From Planctomycetota bacterium (GTDB lineage: Bacteria > Planctomycetota > UBA1135 > UBA2386): a DNA stretch of 9,687 nt. Made by a program: the position numbers and the translations under genes. The notes under the pieces were generated by a model. That model was not told where the DNA came from. It searched no databases and saw only the letters and a list, made by a program, of their open reading frames with translations. Of the stretch, positions 1 to 6,916 are shown piece after piece. The stretch is from positions 1-9,687 of the forward strand of contig QJVU01000481.1 in the NCBI GenBank assembly GCA_003235605.1, read 5' to 3'. Every line of letters starts with the position of its first letter. Position 1 is the first letter of the stretch.

Positions 1-87
1 GGTGGACCGCGCCCAGGCCGACGACGACGGGGCCTTTCACTGGTACTGCGCGGGGGGCAGCGGCACCGGCTGCTTCAACCACAACTT
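1..87. other. short stretch downstream of the cytochrome gene, nothing certain
   Basis: On the minus strand this is the 87 bases after the TAG stop of the cytochrome gene; the same reading frame meets a second stop (TGA) about 50 bases further on. ACTGGTAC occurs twice, at 39-46 and 90-97. A 5-bp stem (GCAGC at 57-61, GCTGC at 69-73) with a 7-base loop is present, but no T-run follows on either strand, so I do not call a terminator. A plus-strand frame opening with GTG at base 2 is open through this stretch and 140 bases into the cytochrome gene; I regard it as most likely chance. The next gene on either strand is not visible. Confidence 0.4.
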
Positions 88-2292
88 CTACTGGTACGAG
101 GAGGCCCCATCGACCGTGCCGCGCGCTACGAGGTTGATGTCTCCCATGGCCGAACGCTGCATCATCAGCGCGATGTCCTGGTTGATCGCCGTCGAGCCTA
201 CGTTGGCTGGCGTGACGGTGACCTGGTAGCCGACCAGAGGCGCGGTGCCGGTATCCAGCGCCAGCACGAAGCTCTGGATGGCGGTCTTGTTCGTGGTGTT
301 GGTGCTCAGCGGCCCGAAGACGCCGAGTCCCAGGAAGTCGAACACGTCGTTCAGGCTGCCGTCGTGAACGAGGCCGAATCCCGAGATCCGTCCCTGAGTC
401 GTGGGCCTCCTGCCCAGCTTCTTGTGGATGTTGCGCAGGTGCGGGACGGCGAAGCCCTGGGGTTCCTGCAGGATGTTGCCCGGGATGACGGTTCCGTTCG
501 TTCCGGTCGGAAGCGCGTGGCATTGGTTGCAGGTGATGTTGTCCCGGAACGGCGTGGCCGTGAACAGGATGCGCCCATCGGCCGCGCTCGTGCCCTTCGG
601 TTGGTTGGGTAGCGAACGGTCCAGGTTGAGGTTCGGGTTCGGGGGGAACGCAGTCGTCTGCAGAAACGCCGCGTAGGCGTCCATGTCCGAGCTCGACAGC
701 TGGCTCTTGCCCATGAGGCTGTCGAAGGCCGGGTTGAAGTCCTGCAACCTGGGCCGATCACCACGCCAATGGAAGGGCTGGCCGCCGAGCATCCCCTTCA
801 GCGTCTGTGTGACCATCGGCCCCTTCATCGGGTGCATCTCGATGCTCGGTCCGATGGGGGGCTGGACCTTGATGATGTTGCCGCCGGGATCGCCGAGATC
901 CCAGGCGAGACCGTCCATGTCACCGTCGACGTGGCAGCTGGCACATGAAGCCGTGCCGTTGCCCGACAGCTTGGCGTCGTAGAGGAAGCCACGGCCCTCC
1001 TTGATCGCGGGTGGGGTCGGATCGGGCAGGGCAATTTCGCGGACCACCTTTTCGGACGTCGTGCTGAGCACGCTTACGCTGTTCGACAGGCGATTGAGGA
1101 CATACAGGTGCGCGCTGGTGGGGTGGTGCACGAGGCCACGTGGTCCCTTCTTCTTGCGCGGATCCGCCGTTGCACCCGTCGTGCTGCCCACCTCGATGAA
1201 GGCGCTGACCTTGCCCTGGGTATCCAGGATGCCGATCCTGTCGGTGCCAAATGCAGTCACGAACAGCTTGCTGCCGGCGGGATCCCACGCCACGTCCGTG
1301 GGCTGCGCCAGGGCGCTGCCGAGGGCCGTGGTGTTCGGCAGCACGCCGTAGTTGACGTTCGGGTTCAGATCGAAGACCGTGACCGATGGCGAGGAGCCGG
1401 TCGTGACGCGAGTTACGCGGTTGTCGACAATGTGCCCGCGGACGTTGGGCTCGAACCGCACGAGGTTGCGGGCCTCGGTGTTGGCCACCCAGATTTCCGT
1501 GGTGCCTGGACGGCGAGCGACGCCGAACAGCGTCGTCCCGATTCCGCTGTAGCTGCGCCGGACTTTGAGTGTCTCGGCATCGATCTCCACGAGGTCATGA
1601 TCCGGCAGGTCCACGTTGATCTTGGCCTTCCAGGTCGTGTCTTCGCTGGAGACGATCAGCCCGACCTGTGGTGGCTTCGGCAGGCGCTTGTTCGTTGGCT
1701 GCGGTTGGGCCGGGGCGATGTCCTGGGGGACGATCGTCGTCTTGTTCCCCGATCGATGGACGGCAACCCACACGGTCTTGCCGTCCTCGGCCACGGCCAT
1801 CGACCGGGGTTCGTCGCCGAAGACCGACAAGCTCGCCACCTGGCGTCGCGTCTGGAGGTCGAACACCCTCACGGCCCGCGACGCGGCCACGGAGATGAAC
1901 GCGTGCTTGCCGGTGAACACCACGTCGTAGGGTTCGTCCTTGACGTAGAGGGTGTCGACGATCATCCGCCTCTGCAACGACACGATGCTCACCGAGTCGG
2001 ACAGCCAGTTCACGACCCAGATCTCGTCGGGAGTGCGCGGTCGAACGGACACCGGCTCGAGTCCCACGGGAATCTCGTAGAGCAGCACGGGTGCAGACGG
2101 CCGCGCCAGGGAGAACACAGCCAACCGGTTGTCCGGCGTGTTCAGGGCGAACAGCCGTTGACCATCTGCAGACACCGCGATCGGGCGGCACTGCGAGCTC
2201 TCGAAGTTGACGAATGACGAGCTTTGGGCCCGCGCGGGAGACGCAGTCCAGAGCAGACAGATCAGCAGCGTCAGCCCTGTTCCGATCCTCAT
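88..2292 (-). CDS. secreted YVTN-type beta-propeller diheme cytochrome c protein
   Basis: A 734-residue exported protein. Residues 1-23 form a clear Sec signal peptide (MRIG n-region, hydrophobic LTLLICLLW, cleavage after ARA-Q). Residues about 25-430 are YVTN/NHL-like propeller blades, for example the strands around RLFALNTPDNRLAVF, EIWVVNWLSDSVSIV, AFISVAASRAVRVFD, KLFVTAFGTDRIGILD and HLYVLNRLSNSVSVL. A cytochrome c part follows, with heme motifs CASCH at 450-454 and CNQCH at 588-592, and between them PFHWRGDRPRLQDFNPAF (506-523), typical of propeller-diheme proteins related to the MauG/cytochrome c peroxidase group. It should act outside the cytoplasmic membrane in electron transfer; the partner is unknown. 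ATG 2292 was chosen because it gives the signal peptide and has AGGGGG at 2302-2307, 9 bases upstream. The longer frame from 2388 overlaps the Kelch gene and adds 32 residues that would bury the signal. The C-terminus (GTVDGASSYQ) stops abruptly where relatives, as I remember them, continue. It is the last visible gene of the operon, 13 bases after the Kelch gene. Confidence 0.9.
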   Translation of the reverse strand: MRIGTGLTLLICLLWTASPARAQSSSFVNFESSQCRPIAVSADGQRLFALNTPDNRLAVFSLARPSAPVLLYEIPVGLEPVSVRPRTPDEIWVVNWLSDSVSIVSLQRRMIVDTLYVKDEPYDVVFTGKHAFISVAASRAVRVFDLQTRRQVASLSVFGDEPRSMAVAEDGKTVWVAVHRSGNKTTIVPQDIAPAQPQPTNKRLPKPPQVGLIVSSEDTTWKAKINVDLPDHDLVEIDAETLKVRRSYSGIGTTLFGVARRPGTTEIWVANTEARNLVRFEPNVRGHIVDNRVTRVTTGSSPSVTVFDLNPNVNYGVLPNTTALGSALAQPTDVAWDPAGSKLFVTAFGTDRIGILDTQGKVSAFIEVGSTTGATADPRKKKGPRGLVHHPTSAHLYVLNRLSNSVSVLSTTSEKVVREIALPDPTPPAIKEGRGFLYDAKLSGNGTASCASCHVDGDMDGLAWDLGDPGGNIIKVQPPIGPSIEMHPMKGPMVTQTLKGMLGGQPFHWRGDRPRLQDFNPAFDSLMGKSQLSSSDMDAYAAFLQTTAFPPNPNLNLDRSLPNQPKGTSAADGRILFTATPFRDNITCNQCHALPTGTNGTVIPGNILQEPQGFAVPHLRNIHKKLGRRPTTQGRISGFGLVHDGSLNDVFDFLGLGVFGPLSTNTTNKTAIQSFVLALDTGTAPLVGYQVTVTPANVGSTAINQDIALMMQRSAMGDINLVARGTVDGASSYQ

Positions 2293-2301
2293 GGGCCCAC
2301 G

Positions 2302-2307
2302 CCCCCT
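2302..2307 (-). promoter_or_regulatory. Shine-Dalgarno of the cytochrome gene
   Basis: AGGGGG on the minus strand, partly inside the TAG stop of the Kelch gene, with 9 bases before ATG 2292. It supports the shorter, signal-peptide-bearing start over the upstream frame. Confidence 0.6.
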
Positions 2308-3856
2308 ACCACAGGAACAGCTCTGTAGTGTTCGTGGACGTGGCGCTGCTGCCTGTTCCTCCGCCCAGGACGAGGATGCCACAGGCACGCAGCTCGATGG
2401 CCAGGGCCCCCGCGCGTGTAGCCACCATGTTCGGCATTGCCGACCACTTGTTGGTGGTGTGGTCGTAGATCTCCGCGGTCTGGGTCGCTGTGGGTGACCA
2501 GAGGCTGCCGGAGCCGCCGCCGAGGACCATGAATCGGCCGTCGGACAGCATCACGTCCGTGGGCATCGCCCGGCTGCCGGTCATGGCCGTTGCTGCCGAC
2601 CAGCGGTTGGTCTGCGGATCGTAGATCTCCGCGGCGTTGATGGGCGTGCCGGCATTGCTGGTGTCGATGACGCCGGCCAGGCCGCCAGCCACCAGGACCT
2701 TGCCATTGGGCAGCAACGTGGCAGCGTACATGGAGCGGATGCTCTGCATCGACCCGGCGCTGCTCATGCTGTTGTTCTTTGGGTCGTAGAGGTCGCAGGT
2801 GTTCGAGATCTGGGGGAGCTTGAAGAACAAGAGGCTGCGCCAGCTGAGGCCACCAGGCAGGAGCACCCTGCCGTCTGCCAGGACGATAGCCGAGTGCATC
2901 GCCCTGTAGGTGGAGAGGTTCGGCCCGGAGGCCCACTTGTTGGTCGTGGGGTCGTAGATCTCCGTGGACCTGAGGGCGGACGTGAGGGCGTTGTTCTGCG
3001 TGCTGGTGTCCGGAATGCCGCCGGTGACCAGGACCTTGCCGTTCGTCAGCAGCGTGGCGGTGTGACCCATCCGCTTGTTGGCCATCGGCGGCCCGGCGGT
3101 GAACTTGCCGGTCTTCGGATCGAAGAACTCGGTGCTGGTCTGGGGCGCATTGTTGGCATCCACACCACCGATCAGCATGGTGCGGCCGTCCTGCAGAAGG
3201 ACCTGTGCGTGCGCGGCGCGCCCCGCGGTGAGCAATGGTCCAGCGGTGAAGCTGCGGCTTTGCTCGTCGTAGACCTCCGTCGTGTTGCGGGCAGCCTGCC
3301 ACAGGGGGGTACCGGAGCCTCCGCCCACGATCAGGTGCAAACCGTCGCCGAGAGGGATGTGGGTCGGACGAGTGCGAGCGGACGCCAGGTTCTTCTGGGC
3401 CTGGAAGCCACCGCCCTGGCCGTACAGCACTACAGACACGTCGGAGACCTCGTCGGCCAGCGTGGCCTTGCCAGGATAGGTAGCGGCCTGGTGCAGCGTC
3501 GCGAGACCGATCAAGCCGCTGTCGTTGGGGAGCGGAAAGGCGAGCTTCAGCCTGCCCTGGGAATCCAGGCGCAGGAACAGGTGCAACGCAGGCAGGTCCA
3601 GACCCACCCTGATCGTGCGCGGGTCCATGCCGTCGAAGTTGGAGAGGGGGATCGAGGCGCGCTGCAAGGACGTGGCCAGGAAGCAGCTCTCGGAGGGATT
3701 GCCCCCCGAGATCTCCAACAGCAGGGTGCGGCCGATGCCGCCACCGCAGGGCTTGACCAGCAGGTCATCCTGGGCGGCGAGGATGGTGCAGAGCAGGAGT
3801 CCTGTACAGAGGCTGGGGAGGCTGGAGAGGCTGGGGAGGCTGGGGAGGCTGGTCAT
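2306..3856 (-). CDS. secreted Kelch-repeat beta-propeller protein
   Basis: A 516-residue protein. Residues 1-28 look like an export signal (hydrophobic SLCTGLLLCTILAAQ), but with no Lys or Arg before the hydrophobic core. Residues 30-150 are a separate all-beta-looking domain with C37 and C58, possibly a disulfide, and the phrase LKLAFPLPND, which I associate with planctomycete-like secreted proteins. From about 160 to the end come seven Kelch-type units, each with the pattern (H)xxxxL-x-DGR/NGK-x-x-V-x-GG followed by a T/AE-x-YDP-x-TNKW strand. The GG pairs lie near 178, 230, 279, 335, 391, 446 and 498, enough for a seven-bladed propeller like that of galactose oxidase. I see none of that enzyme's copper-site arrangement, so catalysis is not supported and a binding or structural role is as likely. 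The start ATG overlaps the TGA of the upstream glycosyltransferase (ATGA); there is no Shine-Dalgarno in front, so initiation probably depends on coupling. A 9-base tandem repeat forms codons 2-16. Confidence 0.85.
   Translation of the reverse strand: MTSLPSLPSLSSLPSLCTGLLLCTILAAQDDLLVKPCGGGIGRTLLLEISGGNPSESCFLATSLQRASIPLSNFDGMDPRTIRVGLDLPALHLFLRLDSQGRLKLAFPLPNDSGLIGLATLHQAATYPGKATLADEVSDVSVVLYGQGGGFQAQKNLASARTRPTHIPLGDGLHLIVGGGSGTPLWQAARNTTEVYDEQSRSFTAGPLLTAGRAAHAQVLLQDGRTMLIGGVDANNAPQTSTEFFDPKTGKFTAGPPMANKRMGHTATLLTNGKVLVTGGIPDTSTQNNALTSALRSTEIYDPTTNKWASGPNLSTYRAMHSAIVLADGRVLLPGGLSWRSLLFFKLPQISNTCDLYDPKNNSMSSAGSMQSIRSMYAATLLPNGKVLVAGGLAGVIDTSNAGTPINAAEIYDPQTNRWSAATAMTGSRAMPTDVMLSDGRFMVLGGGSGSLWSPTATQTAEIYDHTTNKWSAMPNMVATRAGALAIELRACGILVLGGGTGSSATSTNTTELFLW
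3809..3852 (-). repeat. 9-bp tandem repeat in the Kelch gene signal region
   Basis: Nearly five copies of AGCCTCCCC (minus strand), with one TCC variant. It encodes repeated Ser-Leu-Pro/Ser and begins directly after the ATG ACC of the Kelch gene. The unit is a multiple of three, so slippage would change the length of the N-terminus without breaking the frame. Confidence 0.9.
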
Positions 3857-5031
3857 CTTCGGTCTGCGATCATACTGCCCATGGCGAGGTCTATGAGCCG
3901 CGACAGCACCTTGTCTGAGTCGAAGTACTCCTCGGCGAGGGCACGGGCCTCGCGACAGTGGTACTGGTAGTCACGGTCCAGCTCTTCGATGGCGTGCAGG
4001 ACGTCGTCCAGGCAGGAAAACGAGAACAGGCCAGCGCCCGTGGGCAGCCATTCGGAGAAGCCGGTCTCCTGGGTGATCACCGGGCGGCCGCTGGCCAGGT
4101 AATGCGCGCTGCGCTCGCTGAACCACCCGCAGTAGCTCACCACGTAGCCGTGCTTGGCGACGGTGAACTCGGCCTTGGACTGCTGGATGTAGCGCTGGTA
4201 GCCCCAGGGATCCCTGGCGACCGTCAGCGGGTCCGCAATGTGCCAGCCCCGGCCGCCCAGCTTCTTCCGGGGAGCGTTGGGGCCGCCCAGCGCCAACTCG
4301 AAGATCTCACCGGCCCGATCAGGCAGGTCCGCGTAGGCCTGGAAGGACTCGGACTTCATGCCAAAACGGTAGTCCCCATACTCGCGGGGCTCGTAGCTGT
4401 CCCAGAGCATCACGGTCGTGAACCGGGCCGCGGGGTCTGCCGGAGTGACCGGCCAGGCATCCAAGACCACCGGTTGCCGGACCGTCTGCCAGACGAGGCC
4501 GTCGTCCGGTACCTTGGCCTTGCCCGTGGGGATGTTCTCGCCGTCCGTGAAGAACACGTTGTGTTGCAGCGCCCGTCTGCGACGGTGTCCCTCGGTCAGC
4601 TGCCGCACCTGTTCGAAGGCAGGATCGATGTCGATATAGGCGCGGTGAGGAACCTCCTGGAGCCATGGCCGGATCGGGTTGATGCCGGACACGTTCAGCA
4701 GCAGGTCCGCGGACATGACGATGTCCGGAACGCAATTGCCGGCCGGGCCGTGCCAGGTCCGCTTGTGGGCATCGTAGTAGGCCCAACGCTCGCCCAGGCC
4801 GGTGCGCTCGAACACCCGCTTTGCGTAAGCAAGGCCATAGGTCGGGTCCTCGTCCGTGACGTGACGGCTGGGATCGTAGCAGAAGGCGTAGTCCTCGCTG
4901 TCCTCCAGGAACCAGACGTCGTGCCCCAGGCGCAACAGACCCATGGCGTACTGCAATGTCGGCCAGGTCCCACCGCCGAGGGGACGCCTCACCACGTACC
5001 CGAGCACCAGGATCCGCAGGCTCGAGCTCAT
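3853..5031 (-). CDS. CgeB-like GT-B glycosyltransferase
   Basis: A 392-residue cytoplasmic protein resembling the CgeB/YkvP-like and Glyco_trans_1_2 type of glycosyltransferases. The N-terminus (LRILVLGYVV, then PLGGGTWPTLQYAMGL and GHDVWFLED at 36-44) is a typical Rossmann first half with a GG-containing loop. The middle holds AYIDIDPAFEQ (131-141) and WPVTP (193-197). The C-terminal donor-binding half holds GWHIADP, YIQQSKAEF, then SERSAHYLASGRPVI (305-319), QETGF and GAGLFSF, which fit the nucleotide-sugar binding edge of GT-B enzymes. Acceptor and donor cannot be read from the sequence. It is homologous along its length to the glycosyltransferase at 5731-6915. The ATG overlaps the deacetylase stop (ATGA) and has GGAGG 7 bases upstream. 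Its own TGA overlaps the Kelch start. Enzyme class fairly sure, function in detail not. Confidence 0.87.
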   Translation of the reverse strand: MSSSLRILVLGYVVRRPLGGGTWPTLQYAMGLLRLGHDVWFLEDSEDYAFCYDPSRHVTDEDPTYGLAYAKRVFERTGLGERWAYYDAHKRTWHGPAGNCVPDIVMSADLLLNVSGINPIRPWLQEVPHRAYIDIDPAFEQVRQLTEGHRRRRALQHNVFFTDGENIPTGKAKVPDDGLVWQTVRQPVVLDAWPVTPADPAARFTTVMLWDSYEPREYGDYRFGMKSESFQAYADLPDRAGEIFELALGGPNAPRKKLGGRGWHIADPLTVARDPWGYQRYIQQSKAEFTVAKHGYVVSYCGWFSERSAHYLASGRPVITQETGFSEWLPTGAGLFSFSCLDDVLHAIEELDRDYQYHCREARALAEEYFDSDKVLSRLIDLAMGSMIADRR

Positions 5032-5738
5032 GGCGCCGCCTCCAGCATCGTGGCGAGATCCGTGTCAGGGCCCATTGCCAGCCGGGTCAGGCGAAAGGGG
5101 GTGTCCGTGGGCAGCTTCGCCACCCCCCCCTTGTAGAGACAGCCCGCCCGGTAGCCGGCTCCGGCCATTGCCTCGTCGACGGTCCGCGGGTCGGTGCCGC
5201 AGTCCCCGTAGGGATACGCGAACACCTCCACGGGCGCATCGAGGGCTTCCTCCAGGTGGGACTTCGAATCGCGGAGCTCAGCGGTCCGTTCCGCTTCCGT
5301 CAGCTCCGAGAAGGCGCGGTGGGAGACGCCGTGGGACTGGATGGAGATGCCGCGATGCTGCAGCTCCCGCAGCTGGTCCCAGGTGCACATCGCTTCTTCC
5401 GGCTCGGTGCCCCGGTCGAACCGGTTGCTGCCGCCGACGTAGTTGGTGGGCACGAACAGCACCGCTGGCAGGCCGGACTGCGCCAGCCACGGCTCGGCCA
5501 CGTTCAGCATCGATGCATAGCCATCGTCGAAGGTCAGCAGCGCGGCCCGGTTCGGCAGGGAAGCTGGATCCTCGAGGCCGTTCAGGAAGGCGCCTGCGTC
5601 GATCACCGAGTAGCCATGGTCCAGCAGGGTCCGGAGCTGGCTCATGAAGGTGGCCTCCGGGACATAGCTCCAGGTGGTCCAGCCTCCGGCCGGCGGCTCT
5701 CCGATCTTGTGGTATGCCAGGATCGCGAGGTCAACCAT
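5028..5738 (-). CDS. polysaccharide deacetylase (CE4/NodB domain)
   Basis: A 236-residue single-domain protein without a signal peptide or membrane segment. It begins ILAYHKIG, the opening seen in PgaB/IcaB-like deacetylases. Motif 1 is LTFDDGYASM (catalytic and metal Asp at D71-D72), motif 2 is SHGVSH (metal ligands H136 and H140), motif 3 is FAYPYG (173-178). The C-terminal segment FRLTRLAM fits the family fold, but I see no clear motif 5 His. Expected reaction: metal-dependent removal of N- or O-acetyl groups from a sugar. With no export signal it would act in the cytoplasm, on a precursor or lipid-linked glycan. The start ATG 5738 has AGGAGGGG 8 bases upstream; the TTG at 5744 lies too close to that site. 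The gene overlaps the upstream glycosyltransferase by 8 bases and the downstream one by 4. A run of eight G lies near codons 203-206. Confidence 0.9.
   Translation of the reverse strand: MVDLAILAYHKIGEPPAGGWTTWSYVPEATFMSQLRTLLDHGYSVIDAGAFLNGLEDPASLPNRAALLTFDDGYASMLNVAEPWLAQSGLPAVLFVPTNYVGGSNRFDRGTEPEEAMCTWDQLRELQHRGISIQSHGVSHRAFSELTEAERTAELRDSKSHLEEALDAPVEVFAYPYGDCGTDPRTVDEAMAGAGYRAGCLYKGGVAKLPTDTPFRLTRLAMGPDTDLATMLEAAP
5039..5043 (-). promoter_or_regulatory. Shine-Dalgarno of the 3853-5031 glycosyltransferase
   Basis: GGAGG on the minus strand, 7 bases before ATG 5031 and inside the last codons of the deacetylase gene. It confirms the overlapping ATGA start. Confidence 0.75.
5123..5130 (-). 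repeat. G8 homopolymer inside the deacetylase gene
   Basis: Eight C on the plus strand, eight G in the coding strand, encoding part of Tyr-Lys-Gly-Gly-Val near residue 203. The protein after the run still matches the deacetylase pattern (FRLTRL), so the frame shown here is intact. A run of this length is prone to slippage and to sequencing error. Confidence 0.8.
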
Positions 5739-6915
5739 GGACAAGACCCCTCCTGCGCTTCTCAGGCGTCGAGAGCGCGATCTCGAGCACGCGGCGCAGC
5801 ACCTTCTTGGCGTCGAAGTGTTGTTCTGCCAGGGCGCGGGCGGCTTGCCGGTGGTGTTCGTAGTCGGCTTCCGCCGCTGCCAGGCTCGCTACGGCCTCGT
5901 CCATGTTGCGGAAGCGGAACAGACCCTCGCCGTTGGGAAGGAAGCGGCTTTCGCCCGTGAACTGGACCACCGCCGGCTTTCCCGAGGCCAGGTAGCAGAC
6001 CGTGCGGTCGCTGATCCATGCATTCGCGAGGCGCAGGCACGACCTCTTGGCGCAGCTGAACTCCCCGCGGGAGCCCTGGATGTAGCCGCGATAGAGGTAG
6101 GGGGTCGACGTGACCTCGTAGGCCGGGCGGGCATGCCAGCCATGCTCGATCAGCATGGGCATGTCCGAGGGGTGGCCCGGCTCATGGTAGATCGCCAGCT
6201 CCACGGGCACGGGGACCTTCGAGGGCAGGGCCAGGTACTCCAGGAACGCGTCGCGCTTCTCATTGTTGATCATCTCGCCGGCGATGACTTCGTACTCTCC
6301 CCACCAGTTGGTGACGGTGGTGTAGGCGGCCTTCTCGGGCGAGGGTGTGACCGGCCACGACGGCAGGTGCACTGGCGGTGGCAGGTGGTGCCAGGTCATG
6401 CCGCAGTCGGAGAAGCGGGCGCCGGGCTGGCCCACGGTCTCACCAATGGTGAAGTTGGTGTCGTGGACCGGTGGGGCGAGATGTCCGCTGCTGATCCAGA
6501 CCTGCAGCACCCCGGGATCGATGTCCACCAGGGCCGAGCGCCGGAACCGATCGACGATGTTCTCCGGCAGGTTGTACTTGAAGTTCAGGAACAGGTCGGC
6601 TTCGTCGCAGGCCTGATCCAGGGAGACCGTCACGGCCTCCAATTCCTTCCGCACCGGGTCCAGCAGCCCCGGCTGCTCGTCGATGAGCACCGGCGCGATC
6701 TTCACGTCGGCGAGGCCCACGGCTGCCAGCCGCTGGCGGAAGCTACGCAGGTGCTGCAGCAACTGCTGCGCAGACCCAGCCCAGCGCAGCCGCTCTAGCA
6801 GGATCAGGTCGGCTCCCTGATCCCGGAGGCCCAGTACCCAGTTCAGGAACACCCACGCGTGGCCGCCAAGGCGGACGTTCTTCATGAGGAAGTTGGGCGC
6901 GAGACAGATCTTCAC
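5731..6915 (-). CDS. CgeB-like GT-B glycosyltransferase, paralogue of 3853-5031
   Basis: A 394-residue protein, numbered from GTG 6915. The N-terminus KICLAPNFLMK, RLGGHAWVFLNWVLGL and GADLILLE aligns with the first strand and GG loop of the downstream glycosyltransferase. Further shared blocks are ALVDIDPG (128-135), WPVTP followed by YTTVTNWWGEYE, HGWHARP, YIQGSRGEFS (278-287), DRTVCYLASGKPAVV (303-317), FTGESRFLPNGEGLFRF and the C-terminal ARALAEQHFDAKKVL. It should transfer a sugar from an activated donor in the cytoplasm; substrate unknown. The position equivalent to the SERS glutamate of the paralogue is Asp here (SDRT). Start: GTG 6915 has a GGGGGG stretch 9 bases upstream, whereas TTG 6924 directly abuts that stretch. 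GTG lies 1 base after the ABC transporter stop. The 3' end overlaps the deacetylase start by 8 bases. Confidence 0.85.
   Translation of the reverse strand: MKICLAPNFLMKNVRLGGHAWVFLNWVLGLRDQGADLILLERLRWAGSAQQLLQHLRSFRQRLAAVGLADVKIAPVLIDEQPGLLDPVRKELEAVTVSLDQACDEADLFLNFKYNLPENIVDRFRRSALVDIDPGVLQVWISSGHLAPPVHDTNFTIGETVGQPGARFSDCGMTWHHLPPPVHLPSWPVTPSPEKAAYTTVTNWWGEYEVIAGEMINNEKRDAFLEYLALPSKVPVPVELAIYHEPGHPSDMPMLIEHGWHARPAYEVTSTPYLYRGYIQGSRGEFSCAKRSCLRLANAWISDRTVCYLASGKPAVVQFTGESRFLPNGEGLFRFRNMDEAVASLAAAEADYEHHRQAARALAEQHFDAKKVLRRVLEIALSTPEKRRRGLVHG
5747..5754 (-). promoter_or_regulatory. Shine-Dalgarno of the deacetylase gene
   Basis: AGGAGGGG on the minus strand, 8 bases before ATG 5738. It is the best ribosome binding site in the window and decides for ATG 5738 over the upstream TTG 5744. 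Confidence 0.85.
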
Positions 6916-6916
6916 T

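Noticed and set aside
57..73. Small hairpin as a terminator after the cytochrome gene
   Set aside because: Only a 5-bp stem, and no T-run follows on either strand.
2293..2388. N-terminal extension of the cytochrome protein from 2388
   Set aside because: It would overlap the Kelch gene by more than 80 bases and place 32 non-hydrophobic residues before a good signal peptide; ATG 2292 has its own Shine-Dalgarno.
2306..3856. Kelch protein as a galactose oxidase enzyme
   Set aside because: The repeat architecture fits, but the mature part has only four cysteines and I see no arrangement of Tyr, Cys and His matching the copper site; the His residues sit at regular Kelch strand positions.
2894..5136. 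Long plus-strand frames opposite the Kelch and glycosyltransferase genes (2894-3970, 3958-5136)
   Set aside because: Antisense shadows of genes with clear motifs; no recognisable protein family, and they also span gene junctions of the minus strand.
5674..6798. Plus-strand frame of 374 codons opposite the 5731-6915 glycosyltransferase
   Set aside because: Antisense of a gene supported by a paralogue alignment; the peptide shows no domain.
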